A stretch of 64,000 bases of DNA. It comes from Blastomonas sp. SL216. GTDB lineage: Bacteria > Pseudomonadota > Alphaproteobacteria > Sphingomonadales > Sphingomonadaceae. Below the pieces are notes generated by a model. The model was not told where the DNA came from. It ran no database searches and saw only the letters and a program-made list of their open reading frames with translations. Each line of letters opens with the position of its first letter. The stretch's first letter is position 1. Shown here piece after piece: positions 53,941 through 61,911 of this stretch. The DNA is taken from assembly GCA_026625625.1 (NCBI GenBank), contig CP113055.1:2959001-3023000 (forward strand), read 5' to 3'. The position numbers and the translations under genes were made by a program.

Positions 53941-54012
53941 CCGCTACCCGATTACCGGGTTTCGACCAAGTGCGACGGCCCATCCGGAGAGACGCTTGAC
54001 CAAGGATCGCCC

Positions 54013-54957
54013 GTGACCGCCAACGCCATCGAAGCGCATGGCCTCGTGAAGATTTTCGGACGGCAGCGCGCGGTGGACGGGGTGGACCTCACCGTGCCCG
54101 CCGGCAGCATCTTCGGCATTCTCGGCCCCAATGGCGCGGGCAAGACCACGACGCTGCGCATGCTGCTGGGGATTGTCGATCCCGATGAGGGGACGCGCAC
54201 GCTGCTGGGCACCGATCACCCGCTCGATGTCGCGCGCCGCGTGGGCTACCTGCCCGAAGAGCGCGGCTTGTACCCGTCGATGAAGGCCTATGACGCCATC
54301 GCGTTCATGGGCGCGCTGCGCGGGCTGCCGCTCGCCGAAGGGCGCAGGCGCGGCCGCGCGATGCTGGAGGAGCATGGCCTCGGCAAGGCGGTGGACAAGG
54401 AGGTGCGCACGCTCTCCAAGGGCATGGCGCAGACGGTGCAGCTGCTCGGCACCCTGGTGCACGAGCCCGAGCTGATCGTGCTCGACGAGCCGTTTTCGGG
54501 GCTCGATGCGCTCAACCAGGCCAAGCTGGAACGGTTGATCCGGGCCCAGGCCGCGCGCGGCGTGACCGTGATCTTTTCCACCCATGTCATCGCGCATGCC
54601 GAACGGCTGTGCGAGCGCATCGCGATCATTGCAGGCGGCAAGGTGCCCTTTGCAGGGTCGGTCTCCGAAGCGCGCGACCGGCTGCGCCCGCAGGTGCGGC
54701 TCGAGACGCGCGCGCTCGAGGGGCCGTGGCGCGCAGCCTTGCCAGCGGACGCGGTTCCGGAGGGGCATTTCTGGCACTTTACCCTGCCCGAAACCGGGGT
54801 CGAGCCGCTGCTGCGCGCGCTGATCGAGGGCGAGGCGGGCATCCAGTCGCTGTCGATCGAGCGGCCAGGCCTGCACGATGCCTTTGTCGCGATTGCCGGG
54901 GCCGATGCCGCGCGCCAGCTCGAAGAAGATCAGCAGCAGGAGAGCGCCGATGCCTGA
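54013..54957 (+). CDS. ABC transporter ATP-binding protein (NatA-like)
   Basis: A 314-residue ATPase with Walker A GPNGAGKTT, RVGYLPEERGLYPSMKAYDAI, signature LSKGMAQTVQL (a variant of LSGGQ), and Walker B LIVLDEPFSGLD. The C-terminal about 90 residues are the DUF4162-like tail of NatA-type exporters. The start is GTG at 54013 with AAGGA before it. It overlaps the permease by 8 bp. The exporter may move Na+ or other small substrates; not decided. Confidence 0.92.
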   Translation: MTANAIEAHGLVKIFGRQRAVDGVDLTVPAGSIFGILGPNGAGKTTTLRMLLGIVDPDEGTRTLLGTDHPLDVARRVGYLPEERGLYPSMKAYDAIAFMGALRGLPLAEGRRRGRAMLEEHGLGKAVDKEVRTLSKGMAQTVQLLGTLVHEPELIVLDEPFSGLDALNQAKLERLIRAQAARGVTVIFSTHVIAHAERLCERIAIIAGGKVPFAGSVSEARDRLRPQVRLETRALEGPWRAALPADAVPEGHFWHFTLPETGVEPLLRALIEGEAGIQSLSIERPGLHDAFVAIAGADAARQLEEDQQQESADA

Positions 54958-56143
54958 ACTCATCCGCGCCGCCTGGGTCATCGCCCGGCGCGATTTTGCC
55001 GCGATCATCTTTTCCAAGGCGTTCTTCTTCTTCCTGCTCGGCCCTGTCTTCCCGCTCGCCATCGGGATTGCCGCCGGCAGTATCGGCGGGCAGGTCGCGC
55101 GCGATATCGACCGGTCCAGCTTCGCGCTGGTGATGGACAGCGCCGACAGCGGCGCAGCGCTCAAGGCGCGCGCCAGCCTGGCCGAGCAGCTGGGCGAACA
55201 GCGCGTGCCGGTGCTGGTCGCGGTGGAAACCGATGACCCGCAGAGCGTGATCGCATCGGGCAAGGACACGCGCTTTCTGGGCGTGCTCACCGGGACGCTG
55301 GCCAAGCCCCGGCTGATCGGAACCAAGGGCGAGGTCGAACGCTGGCAGGGCCCGCTCGAATTGCTGGTCGAGCGCGCCCGCGAGGGCGCGGCGGCAGCCC
55401 CTGCAACGCTCGAAACGCAGCTGGTGGCCGAAAGCAGCGGATCGCTGGAACAGGGCCGGCTGGTGACCGCGCAGGTCGGCCAAGCGCTGCTGGTGCTGCT
55501 CACCATGCTGCTCGCCGGCATGGTGCTGTCGAACCTGGTCGAGGAAAAGACCAACAAGATCATCGAGATTCTCGCCGCCGCCGTGCCGATCGATGCGATC
55601 TTCCTGGGCAAGCTGTTCGCGATGGTGGGCATGGCAATGATCGGCATTGCCTGCTGGACGTCGCTGGCGCTAGTGGCTGTCCTGCTCGCGGCCAATGGCC
55701 TGCCCGCGCTGCCGACCCCGGCGATCGGCTGGCCCATGTTCCTGGCGCTCGGCATTGCCTATTTCGCCATGGCCTATCTGCTGCTCGGCTCGCTGTTCCT
55801 GGGGATCGGCGCGATGGCATCCACTGTGCGCGAGGTGCAGACCCTGTCCATGCCTGCCACGATGGGCCAGCTGCTGTTCTTCTTTCTCGCCTCTTTCTCG
55901 GTCACCCGGCTGGGCGAGCCGATCGAGATCTTCGCTGCAATCTTTCCGTTCAGCTCGCCCTTTGCGATGCTCGCCCGCGCGGCGCAGCAGGACGTTCTGT
56001 GGCAGCATCTGCTCGCGCTCGGCTGGCAGGCTTTCTGGGTGCTGGTGCTGATCCGCTTCGGCGCACGGCTGTTCCGGCGCAATGTGCTGAAATCGGGTGG
56101 CGGCAAGCGCGGGCTGATCGCCGGGCTGTTCGCGCGGAGCTGA
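54950..56143 (+). CDS. ABC transporter permease (NatB-like ABC-2)
   Basis: A 397-residue ABC-2 membrane protein. The N-terminal helix (IIFSKAFFFFLLGPVFPLAIGI) precedes a large periplasmic loop of about 150 residues (DIDRSSFALVMDSADSGAAL), and five to six helices follow (VLLTMLLAGMVLSNL, LFAMVGMAMIGIACWTSLALV, FLALGIAYFAMAYLLLGSLF, MPATMGQLLFFFLASF). NLVEEKTNKIIEILAAAVP is the NatB hallmark. The start is ATG 54950 after GGAG. The substrate is unknown. Confidence 0.9.
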   Translation: MPELIRAAWVIARRDFAAIIFSKAFFFFLLGPVFPLAIGIAAGSIGGQVARDIDRSSFALVMDSADSGAALKARASLAEQLGEQRVPVLVAVETDDPQSVIASGKDTRFLGVLTGTLAKPRLIGTKGEVERWQGPLELLVERAREGAAAAPATLETQLVAESSGSLEQGRLVTAQVGQALLVLLTMLLAGMVLSNLVEEKTNKIIEILAAAVPIDAIFLGKLFAMVGMAMIGIACWTSLALVAVLLAANGLPALPTPAIGWPMFLALGIAYFAMAYLLLGSLFLGIGAMASTVREVQTLSMPATMGQLLFFFLASFSVTRLGEPIEIFAAIFPFSSPFAMLARAAQQDVLWQHLLALGWQAFWVLVLIRFGARLFRRNVLKSGGGKRGLIAGLFARS

Positions 56144-56151
56144 CACAGAAA

Positions 56152-56179
56152 GGGCCGCGACGGTCACCCGGCGCGGCCC
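56152..56179. terminator. Possible bidirectional hairpin between convergent genes
   Basis: GGGCCGCG (56152-56159) pairs with CGCGGCCC (56172-56179). It lies between the stop codons of the ABC permease and phbB. It has no T-run. Confidence 0.45.
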
Positions 56180-56203
56180 CATTGGTTAGGGATCAGACGC
56201 CCG

Positions 56204-56926
56204 TCAGTACATGTGCTGGCCACCGTTGATCGACAGCGTCGATCCGGTGATGAAGGCAGCCTCTTCGGCAGTCAGGAAGACCACGCCGCGCGCGATTTCC
56301 TCTGCATTGCCCAGCCGTCCGACCGGAATCTGCGCGACGATCTTGTCCATCACGTTCTGCGGGATGGTGGAGAGCATTTCGGTGGCGATATAGCCCGGCG
56401 CGATCGCGTTGGCGGTGACGCCGTATTTCGCGCCTTCCATCGCCAGCGACTTGGTGAAGCCGTGGATGCCCGATTTGGCGGCGGCATAGTTGACCTGGCC
56501 GATCTGGCCGCCCTGGCCGTTGACCGACCCGATATTGACGATGCGGCCCCATCCGCGCGTGCGCATGCCAGGGAAGCATGCCTTGGCCATGTTGAAGCAG
56601 CCGGTCAGGTCGACGCGAATCACCTCGTCCCACTGTTCCCAGGTCATCTTCATCATCGTCGCATCGCGGGTGATGCCGGCATTGTTGACCAGGATATCGA
56701 CCGGGCCGAAATCCGCCTCGATCTTGGCGACCGCATCCAGGCTCTGCTGATGATCGCCGACATCCCATTTCTGCACGGCGATGCCGGTGCGATCGGCAAA
56801 GGCCTTGGCCGCCTCGTCATTGCCGCCATAGCTGGCGATGACATGCGCGCCTGCGTCCTTGAGCGCCAGGCTGATCGCCTCGCCAATGCCGCGCGTTCCG
56901 CCAGTCACGATTGCGATTCGGCCCAT
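56204..56926 (-). CDS. phbB: Acetoacetyl-CoA reductase
   Basis: A 240-residue NADPH-dependent short-chain dehydrogenase. The Rossmann TGGTRGIGEAISLAL and the NNAGITRDATMMKMTWEQWDEVIRVDL and catalytic Tyr-x3-Lys of NYAAAKSG are the PhaB/PhbB pattern. It makes (R)-3-hydroxybutyryl-CoA for polyhydroxybutyrate. The start ATG 56926 has a GGGAG site; two more ATGs precede it directly (ATGATGATG). phaA and phaC are not adjacent. FabG is the alternative, but the NxxSVNGQGGQIGQVNYAA strongly suggests PhbB. Confidence 0.9.
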   Translation of the reverse strand: MGRIAIVTGGTRGIGEAISLALKDAGAHVIASYGGNDEAAKAFADRTGIAVQKWDVGDHQQSLDAVAKIEADFGPVDILVNNAGITRDATMMKMTWEQWDEVIRVDLTGCFNMAKACFPGMRTRGWGRIVNIGSVNGQGGQIGQVNYAAAKSGIHGFTKSLAMEGAKYGVTANAIAPGYIATEMLSTIPQNVMDKIVAQIPVGRLGNAEEIARGVVFLTAEEAAFITGSTLSINGGQHMY

Positions 56927-57047
56927 CATCATCTCCCTCATTGCCCGGAAATCGGTGCGTTCAGGGCCACACTAGGAAGGCCTTGCGCGCAAGACAAGTT
57001 GACGCGCACGGGAAGCGTTGGGGTTCTGGTTTCGGGTTCACGCGAAC

Positions 57048-57079
57048 AAAAAGGGCGGCACCAACCGGTACCGCCCCTT
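57048..57079 (-). terminator. Terminator after the Do-family protease gene
   Basis: On the minus strand GGGCGG (57076-57071) pairs with CCGCCC (57058-57053), followed by TTTTTG. It lies 23 bp after the protease stop. Confidence 0.85.
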
Positions 57080-57101
57080 TTGCTTGCTGCTTGACCCGCC
57101 G

Positions 57102-58628
57102 TTACTTGGTGCGCAGGCGGACCGGCAGGAACTGCGGCTGGCCGGTGCGGCGCTGGACGCGCAGCAGCACGGCTTCGCGATTGGCAGAGCGTGCCTCGGC
57201 AATCACCCGGTCGACCTCGGCCGAGGTGGCCACGGGCCGGTTGTTGATCGACAGGATCACGTCGCCGCGCCGGATACCCTTGGTGGCGGCATCGCCCGAC
57301 GGATCGACCGCCGCGACGACCACACCCTTGAGCTCGGGCGGAACGCCGATCTGGCGCGCGATCTGCGGCGTCAGTTCGGTCACGGCCATGCCCAGCGCCT
57401 GGCGGGTTGCGGTTTCGCTGTCCTGCTCGTCCTGGTCGGAAAAATCTTCTGCCGCTTCGGGGTTGAAGGTCTGCGCCGCCAGCTCTTCCTCGCTGGGGCG
57501 ACGGCCCACCGTGGCACTGAGCGTCAGCCGCTCGCCATTGCGGACGACGACGACCGGGATCTTCTTGCCCGGCGCGGTATTGGCGACGATGAACGACAGC
57601 GTCTGGTCGGGGGTGACATCCTTGCCATCGACCGAGATGACGACGTCGCCGGCCTTGATGCCTGCCTTTTCGGCAGCCTCGCCCGGCTCGACACGCTGGA
57701 CGAACTCACCGCGACGCTTGGGCAGGCCCAGCGATGCCGCCAGGTCATCGGTCAGCGGATTGATGCCGATGCCCAGATAACCACGCTCGATCGCAGCACC
57801 ACTGCGCAGCTTCTCGACGATCGGGGCGGCGACTTCAGCGGGGATCGCAAAGCCGATGCCGACGCTGCCGCCGGTGGGCGAGATGATGGCGTTGTTGATG
57901 CCGATGACATTGCCGTTGAGGTCGAACATCGGGCCGCCCGAATTGCCGCGGTTGATCGCGGCGTCGGTCTGCAGATAGCGGTCATAGGCGCCGCCTTGGC
58001 CGGTGTTGCGATAGACCGCCGAGATGATTCCCGAGGTCACCGTACCGCCCAGGCCGAACGGGTTGCCGATGGCGATGATCCAGTCGCCGACGCGCGTCTT
58101 GGTCGAATCGCCGAAGCGCACGAACGGGAAGGGCTTGGTGCCGCTGATCTTGAGCACGGCCAGGTCCGACTGCGGATCGCGGCCGATCAGCCGGGCAGGA
58201 TATTCGGTGCCGTCGGGCATGGTCACGGTGATCGATTCGACCGAGGCATTGCCCTCTGCGGCGATCACATGATTGTTGGTGACGACATAGCCGTCCGCCG
58301 AGATGATGAAGCCTGATCCCAGCGATTGCGCCTCGCGGGTGCCGCCGCCGCCGCCTTCGGGCGCGCCGAACAGGCCGCCAAACGGGGTTCCGGCAAACGG
58401 ATTGTTGGGCACGCGCACGCGCTGGCGGGTGGAGATGTTGACCACCGCCGGCTGCAACTGCTCGGTCAGGTCGGCAAAGCTCATCGGCGCGCCCGCACGC
58501 GGGGCTGCGGCGAGCATCGCGCTCTGGTCGTTCTGGGCAACCTGTGCGCCCAGCGGCTGGCCGGTCGCCAGAACGATCGCGCTGCCACCCAGCAAAAGGG
58601 CCGACGTCACTGCATAGGCATATCGCAC
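57102..58628 (-). CDS. Do-family periplasmic serine protease (DegP/MucD-like)
   Basis: A 508-residue protease. The start is GTG at 58628 with an AAGAGGA site (58642-58636); the first about 28 residues are a Sec signal. The triad is H120 (TNNHVI), D155 (QSDLAVL), S230 (RGNSGGPM). Two PDZ domains follow (about 300-380 and 415-500). FADLTEQLQPAVVNISTRQ is the DegP N-terminus. It functions in periplasmic protein quality control. It is downstream of hflKC. Confidence 0.93.
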   Translation of the reverse strand: MRYAYAVTSALLLGGSAIVLATGQPLGAQVAQNDQSAMLAAAPRAGAPMSFADLTEQLQPAVVNISTRQRVRVPNNPFAGTPFGGLFGAPEGGGGGTREAQSLGSGFIISADGYVVTNNHVIAAEGNASVESITVTMPDGTEYPARLIGRDPQSDLAVLKISGTKPFPFVRFGDSTKTRVGDWIIAIGNPFGLGGTVTSGIISAVYRNTGQGGAYDRYLQTDAAINRGNSGGPMFDLNGNVIGINNAIISPTGGSVGIGFAIPAEVAAPIVEKLRSGAAIERGYLGIGINPLTDDLAASLGLPKRRGEFVQRVEPGEAAEKAGIKAGDVVISVDGKDVTPDQTLSFIVANTAPGKKIPVVVVRNGERLTLSATVGRRPSEEELAAQTFNPEAAEDFSDQDEQDSETATRQALGMAVTELTPQIARQIGVPPELKGVVVAAVDPSGDAATKGIRRGDVILSINNRPVATSAEVDRVIAEARSANREAVLLRVQRRTGQPQFLPVRLRTK

Positions 58629-58774
58629 GTACAAATCCTCTTCATTGATCAAGAAGCGTCCACCGGCGTGCCCCAGATCGCCGGAAAACCGGCACACACC
58701 ATGGCCATATCCGGTTTGCAATCCACGCCTGAACGCAGATTGAATGGCGGGCGCGCATTCACGCCCGCAGTCTC

Positions 58775-59626
58775 TTATCGATTCCCCCGACCCTGAAATT
58801 CGCGCAGATATTCGTTGTTCGGCGACAGGATGATCGAGGTCTCGCCCGATCCGCCCAGGAACGTCCGCTCATAGCTCTGCATCGCGCGGTAGAACTCATA
58901 GAAGGACGCATCCTTGCCGAAGCTGTTGGCATAGGTCCGCGATGCGGATGCATCGGCCTCTGCCCGGATGATCTGGGCGTTCTTCTGGCCCTGCGCGGTG
59001 ATGGTGCGCGCTTCCTGCTCGCGCGCGGTGCGCATCCGCTGGAAGGCGCTCTGCAGCGGCGTACCCTGGGGCAGGTCGGCGCGCTTGATCTGCACATCGA
59101 CGATCTGTGCGCCGTACTGAGCGGCGATGCGATCAAGCCCGGCCTGGATGCGGTCCATGATGCCGCCGCGTTCCGGGCTCAAAAGGGCGGCGAACTGGCG
59201 CTTGCCCAGCTCGTTGCGCAGCGCCGAACCCAGAATCGGGCGCAATTCCGCCGCGACGCGCTCGACGCTGCCGGCCGAGACGTACATGCGCTCGGGATCG
59301 ACGATGCGGAAGCGGGCATAGGCGTCCACCTCCAGCCGCAGCTGGTCGGTGGACAGCACCTGCTGCTGTTCCATTTCGACCGCGATCACGCGCTTGTCGA
59401 CCCAGACGATCTGTTCGGCAAACGGGATGCGCGCGATGAGACCCGCGCCGGTCTGGCCGAATTCCTCATTCTCGCGATAGACGTTGAAGGTGCGCACCGG
59501 CTGGCCGAAGCGGACGATCACCGCCTGCTTGGTTTCGGGGACGACCGCGACCGAGCTTGCCAGCACGATCAGCAGCAGCGCGAGCAGGCCCAGCAGCAGC
59601 ATGGGGCGTTGCATCAGATTGTTCAT
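58775..59626 (-). CDS. hflC: FtsH-protease modulator HflC
   Basis: A 283-residue SPFH/band-7 protein with an N-terminal helix (PMLLLGLLALLLIVLASSVAVV). The VPETKQAVIVRFGQPVRTFN band-7 start and YGAQIVDVQIKRADLP and REQEARTITAQGQKNAQIIRAEADA are typical. It forms a complex with HflK that controls FtsH in the inner membrane. Its ATG overlaps the hflK stop (ATGA). Confidence 0.95.
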   Translation of the reverse strand: MNNLMQRPMLLLGLLALLLIVLASSVAVVPETKQAVIVRFGQPVRTFNVYRENEEFGQTGAGLIARIPFAEQIVWVDKRVIAVEMEQQQVLSTDQLRLEVDAYARFRIVDPERMYVSAGSVERVAAELRPILGSALRNELGKRQFAALLSPERGGIMDRIQAGLDRIAAQYGAQIVDVQIKRADLPQGTPLQSAFQRMRTAREQEARTITAQGQKNAQIIRAEADASASRTYANSFGKDASFYEFYRAMQSYERTFLGGSGETSIILSPNNEYLREFQGRGNR

Positions 59627-60738
59627 CAGTTCGACCCCCCCTGCGCCCGCGGGGCTTCCACGGTGGTGCTCTCCTGCATCTTCTTGCGCAGTTCGGGCAG
59701 CGGCAGATACGGGGTCACGTTGCCCGGTTCGATGATCGTCTTGTCAAGCTTGGACAGCACGCGCTCCATGGTCTCGTAATACATGCGTCGGCGGGTGACT
59801 TCGGGCGCGAGGCGATATTCCTCGTACACCTTGTCGAACGCGGCGGCCTCGCCCTGGGCAGCGGCGGTGAGCTGCTGCGCATAGGCGCGGGCCTCGTTGA
59901 GATAGGTCTGCGCTTCCTGCTGCGCGGCGGACACGGCCTTGAACGCCTCGTTCACCGCTTCGGGCGGGTCGGCCTTCTTGATCGCGACGCCCTGCACCTG
60001 GATGCCCGAACGATAGCTGTCGAGCAGCTCCTTCATCCGCTGTTCGACCTTCTGTTCGACCTCGATACGGCCGGGGCCGATGGCATCGTCCAGCGTCACT
60101 TCGGCAACGCTCGCGCGCATCGCGGCTTCGGCGGCTTCGCGGATGGTCGCCTCGGGGTCGGCCAGCTGGAACAGGTAGAGCGTCGGGTCCTTGATCGTCC
60201 AGCGCACCGAATAGGCGAGGTCGACCAGATTCTGGTCGCCGGTGAGGATCAGGTTTTCCTGCGTGCCAGCCGCCGGAATATCGATGGTGCGGATGTTCTG
60301 CACATCGACCGTCTCGAACGATTCGATCGGTGCTGGCAGGGTCAGCGCGATGCCGGGATCGACCGTGCGCGAATAGCTGCCCAGAAAGGTGACGACGCCG
60401 CGTTCCTGCGGGCCGACACGGTGAAAGCTCGAAAGCACCAGCCAGGCCACGACCACTACGCCGATTGCGATCGGTACATAGCTCTTGCCGTTGGGGCGCT
60501 TGGGCAGGCCGCCAAAGCCGCCGCCCCTGAAACCGCCGCCGCCACCGCCACCGGGACGCCGCTTGAACAGGTCCTCGATATTGCTGGCCTTGCGCCCGCC
60601 GCTGCCGCCATTGGCTTGCGGCTGCCAGGGGTTGCGCGGGCCGTTGCTGCTACCGTTGCCATCGCTGCCGCCTGAGCCGGAATCGCCGGAGCCGCCCGAA
60701 CCTCCCGATCCGCTGCCCCAGGGGCTGTTATTGGCCAT
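59626..60738 (-). CDS. hflK: FtsH-protease modulator HflK
   Basis: A 370-residue SPFH protein. The N-terminal about 85 residues are a very Gly/Ser-rich cytoplasmic region (SGSGGSGGSGDSGSGGSDG, then PGGGGGGGFRGGGFGG), followed by a helix (VPIAIGVVVVAWLVLSSF) and the SPFH domain (VGPQERGVVTFLGSYSRTVDPG). The start ATG 60738 (MANNSPWG) is preferred; an in-frame ATG at 60777 has a weak AAAGG site. Operon with hflC. Confidence 0.94.
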   Translation of the reverse strand: MANNSPWGSGSGGSGGSGDSGSGGSDGNGSSNGPRNPWQPQANGGSGGRKASNIEDLFKRRPGGGGGGGFRGGGFGGLPKRPNGKSYVPIAIGVVVVAWLVLSSFHRVGPQERGVVTFLGSYSRTVDPGIALTLPAPIESFETVDVQNIRTIDIPAAGTQENLILTGDQNLVDLAYSVRWTIKDPTLYLFQLADPEATIREAAEAAMRASVAEVTLDDAIGPGRIEVEQKVEQRMKELLDSYRSGIQVQGVAIKKADPPEAVNEAFKAVSAAQQEAQTYLNEARAYAQQLTAAAQGEAAAFDKVYEEYRLAPEVTRRRMYYETMERVLSKLDKTIIEPGNVTPYLPLPELRKKMQESTTVEAPRAQGGSN

Positions 60739-60921
60739 CGTCAATATGCGGGGGAACCACCCGGTCAGTCTTGTCATATGACCTTTATAGGTTGTGGCTT
60801 CGCAAAAAACAGGGGGTTCATGCGCTTCTGTTGTGCGTGGACGCGCATTTCGTCTAGGCGGGTGGGTGCGTCTGCCCGCAAGGCTTGCCTCGCAGGCGCG
60901 CACCGCATTATGCGCGAGGGG

Positions 60922-61905
60922 ATGATGGCAGAGCAGAACGAGATCGAGGCCGTAGCGGCAGGTGCCAGCGAGGGCAGGGCCAGCGCGGTCAAACTGCGCG
61001 AGGGCGGCGTGGTGTCGCTGGTGCTCGACGTCGCCGGGCTCGACGGCCTGGCGCGCGACAAGCTGGAAATCGCGGTCAAGGGCGCGCTGCTGAAGGTGCA
61101 GGACGTCACCAAGGTGCAGGTGGCGATGACCGCCGAACGCCGCCCGCCGCGGCTGATCGTCGTCGGCAGCGGCAAGGGCGGGGTGGGCAAGTCCACCTTC
61201 TCGGCCAATCTGGCGGTGGCGCTGCACCGGGCCGGGCGCAAGGTCGGGCTGGTCGATGCCGATATCTACGGCCCCAGCCAGCCGCGCCTGTTCGATTGCG
61301 AGGACCAGAAGCCGACCGCGCGCGACCAGAAGCTGGTGCCGGTGCCCAATGATTTCGGCGTGCCGATCCTGTCGATGGGCCATCTGGTCCAGCCGGGTCA
61401 GGCAATCGCGTGGCGCGGCCCGATGGCGGGCAATGCGCTGGGCCAGCTGATCGATGCACATTGGGGCGACATTACCGACATCATCGTCGATCTGCCGCCG
61501 GGCACCGGCGATGTGCAGCTTTCGATGCTGCAGAAGCACAAGCCGGCAGGCGCGGTGATCGTTTCCACCCCGCAGGACCTGGCGCTGATGGACGCGGTCC
61601 GCGCGATCAGCCTGTTCGAACAGGGCAGCGTCCCGATCATCGGCCTGATCGAGAACATGGCAGGCTATGTCTGCCCGCATTGCGGCGAACTGTCCGACCC
61701 GTTCGGCATCGGCGGCGCGGAAGCGGCGGCCAAGTCGATGAACCTGCCGTTCCTGGGCCGGGTGCCGCTCGACATGGCGATCCGCAAGTCATCGGATGCC
61801 GGCGTGCCCCCGGCTTCGGGCGAGGGGTTGATCGCGGATTCGTTCGGCGCGATCGCGGCCCGCATTTCGACCTGGATCGACAACCGCTTCGGCACGGCGG
61901 GCTGA
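60922..61905 (+). CDS. apbC: Mrp/ApbC-type Fe-S cluster carrier ATPase
   Basis: A 327-residue P-loop ATPase (Mrp/NBP35 family). Walker A is GSGKGGVGKST (about 75-85), with LVDADIYGPSQPRLF, the WRGPMAGNALGQLI and IVDLPPGTGDVQLS blocks, and the CPHCG cysteine pair near the C-terminus for Fe-S binding. The N-terminal region is MIP18/DUF59-like but short (about 60 residues). The start may be 60910, 60922 or 60925. Seven bases separate it from the next gene, so it is probably co-transcribed with the molybdenum hydroxylase gene and could help in its Fe-S maturation (inference). Confidence 0.93.
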   Translation: MMAEQNEIEAVAAGASEGRASAVKLREGGVVSLVLDVAGLDGLARDKLEIAVKGALLKVQDVTKVQVAMTAERRPPRLIVVGSGKGGVGKSTFSANLAVALHRAGRKVGLVDADIYGPSQPRLFDCEDQKPTARDQKLVPVPNDFGVPILSMGHLVQPGQAIAWRGPMAGNALGQLIDAHWGDITDIIVDLPPGTGDVQLSMLQKHKPAGAVIVSTPQDLALMDAVRAISLFEQGSVPIIGLIENMAGYVCPHCGELSDPFGIGGAEAAAKSMNLPFLGRVPLDMAIRKSSDAGVPPASGEGLIADSFGAIAARISTWIDNRFGTAG

Positions 61906-61911
61906 CCGCGC

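Noticed and set aside
59626-61680. 684-codon minus frame extending hflK over the Mrp gene
   Set aside because: HflK starts at MANNSPWG (60738); upstream is antisense to apbC with no family similarity.
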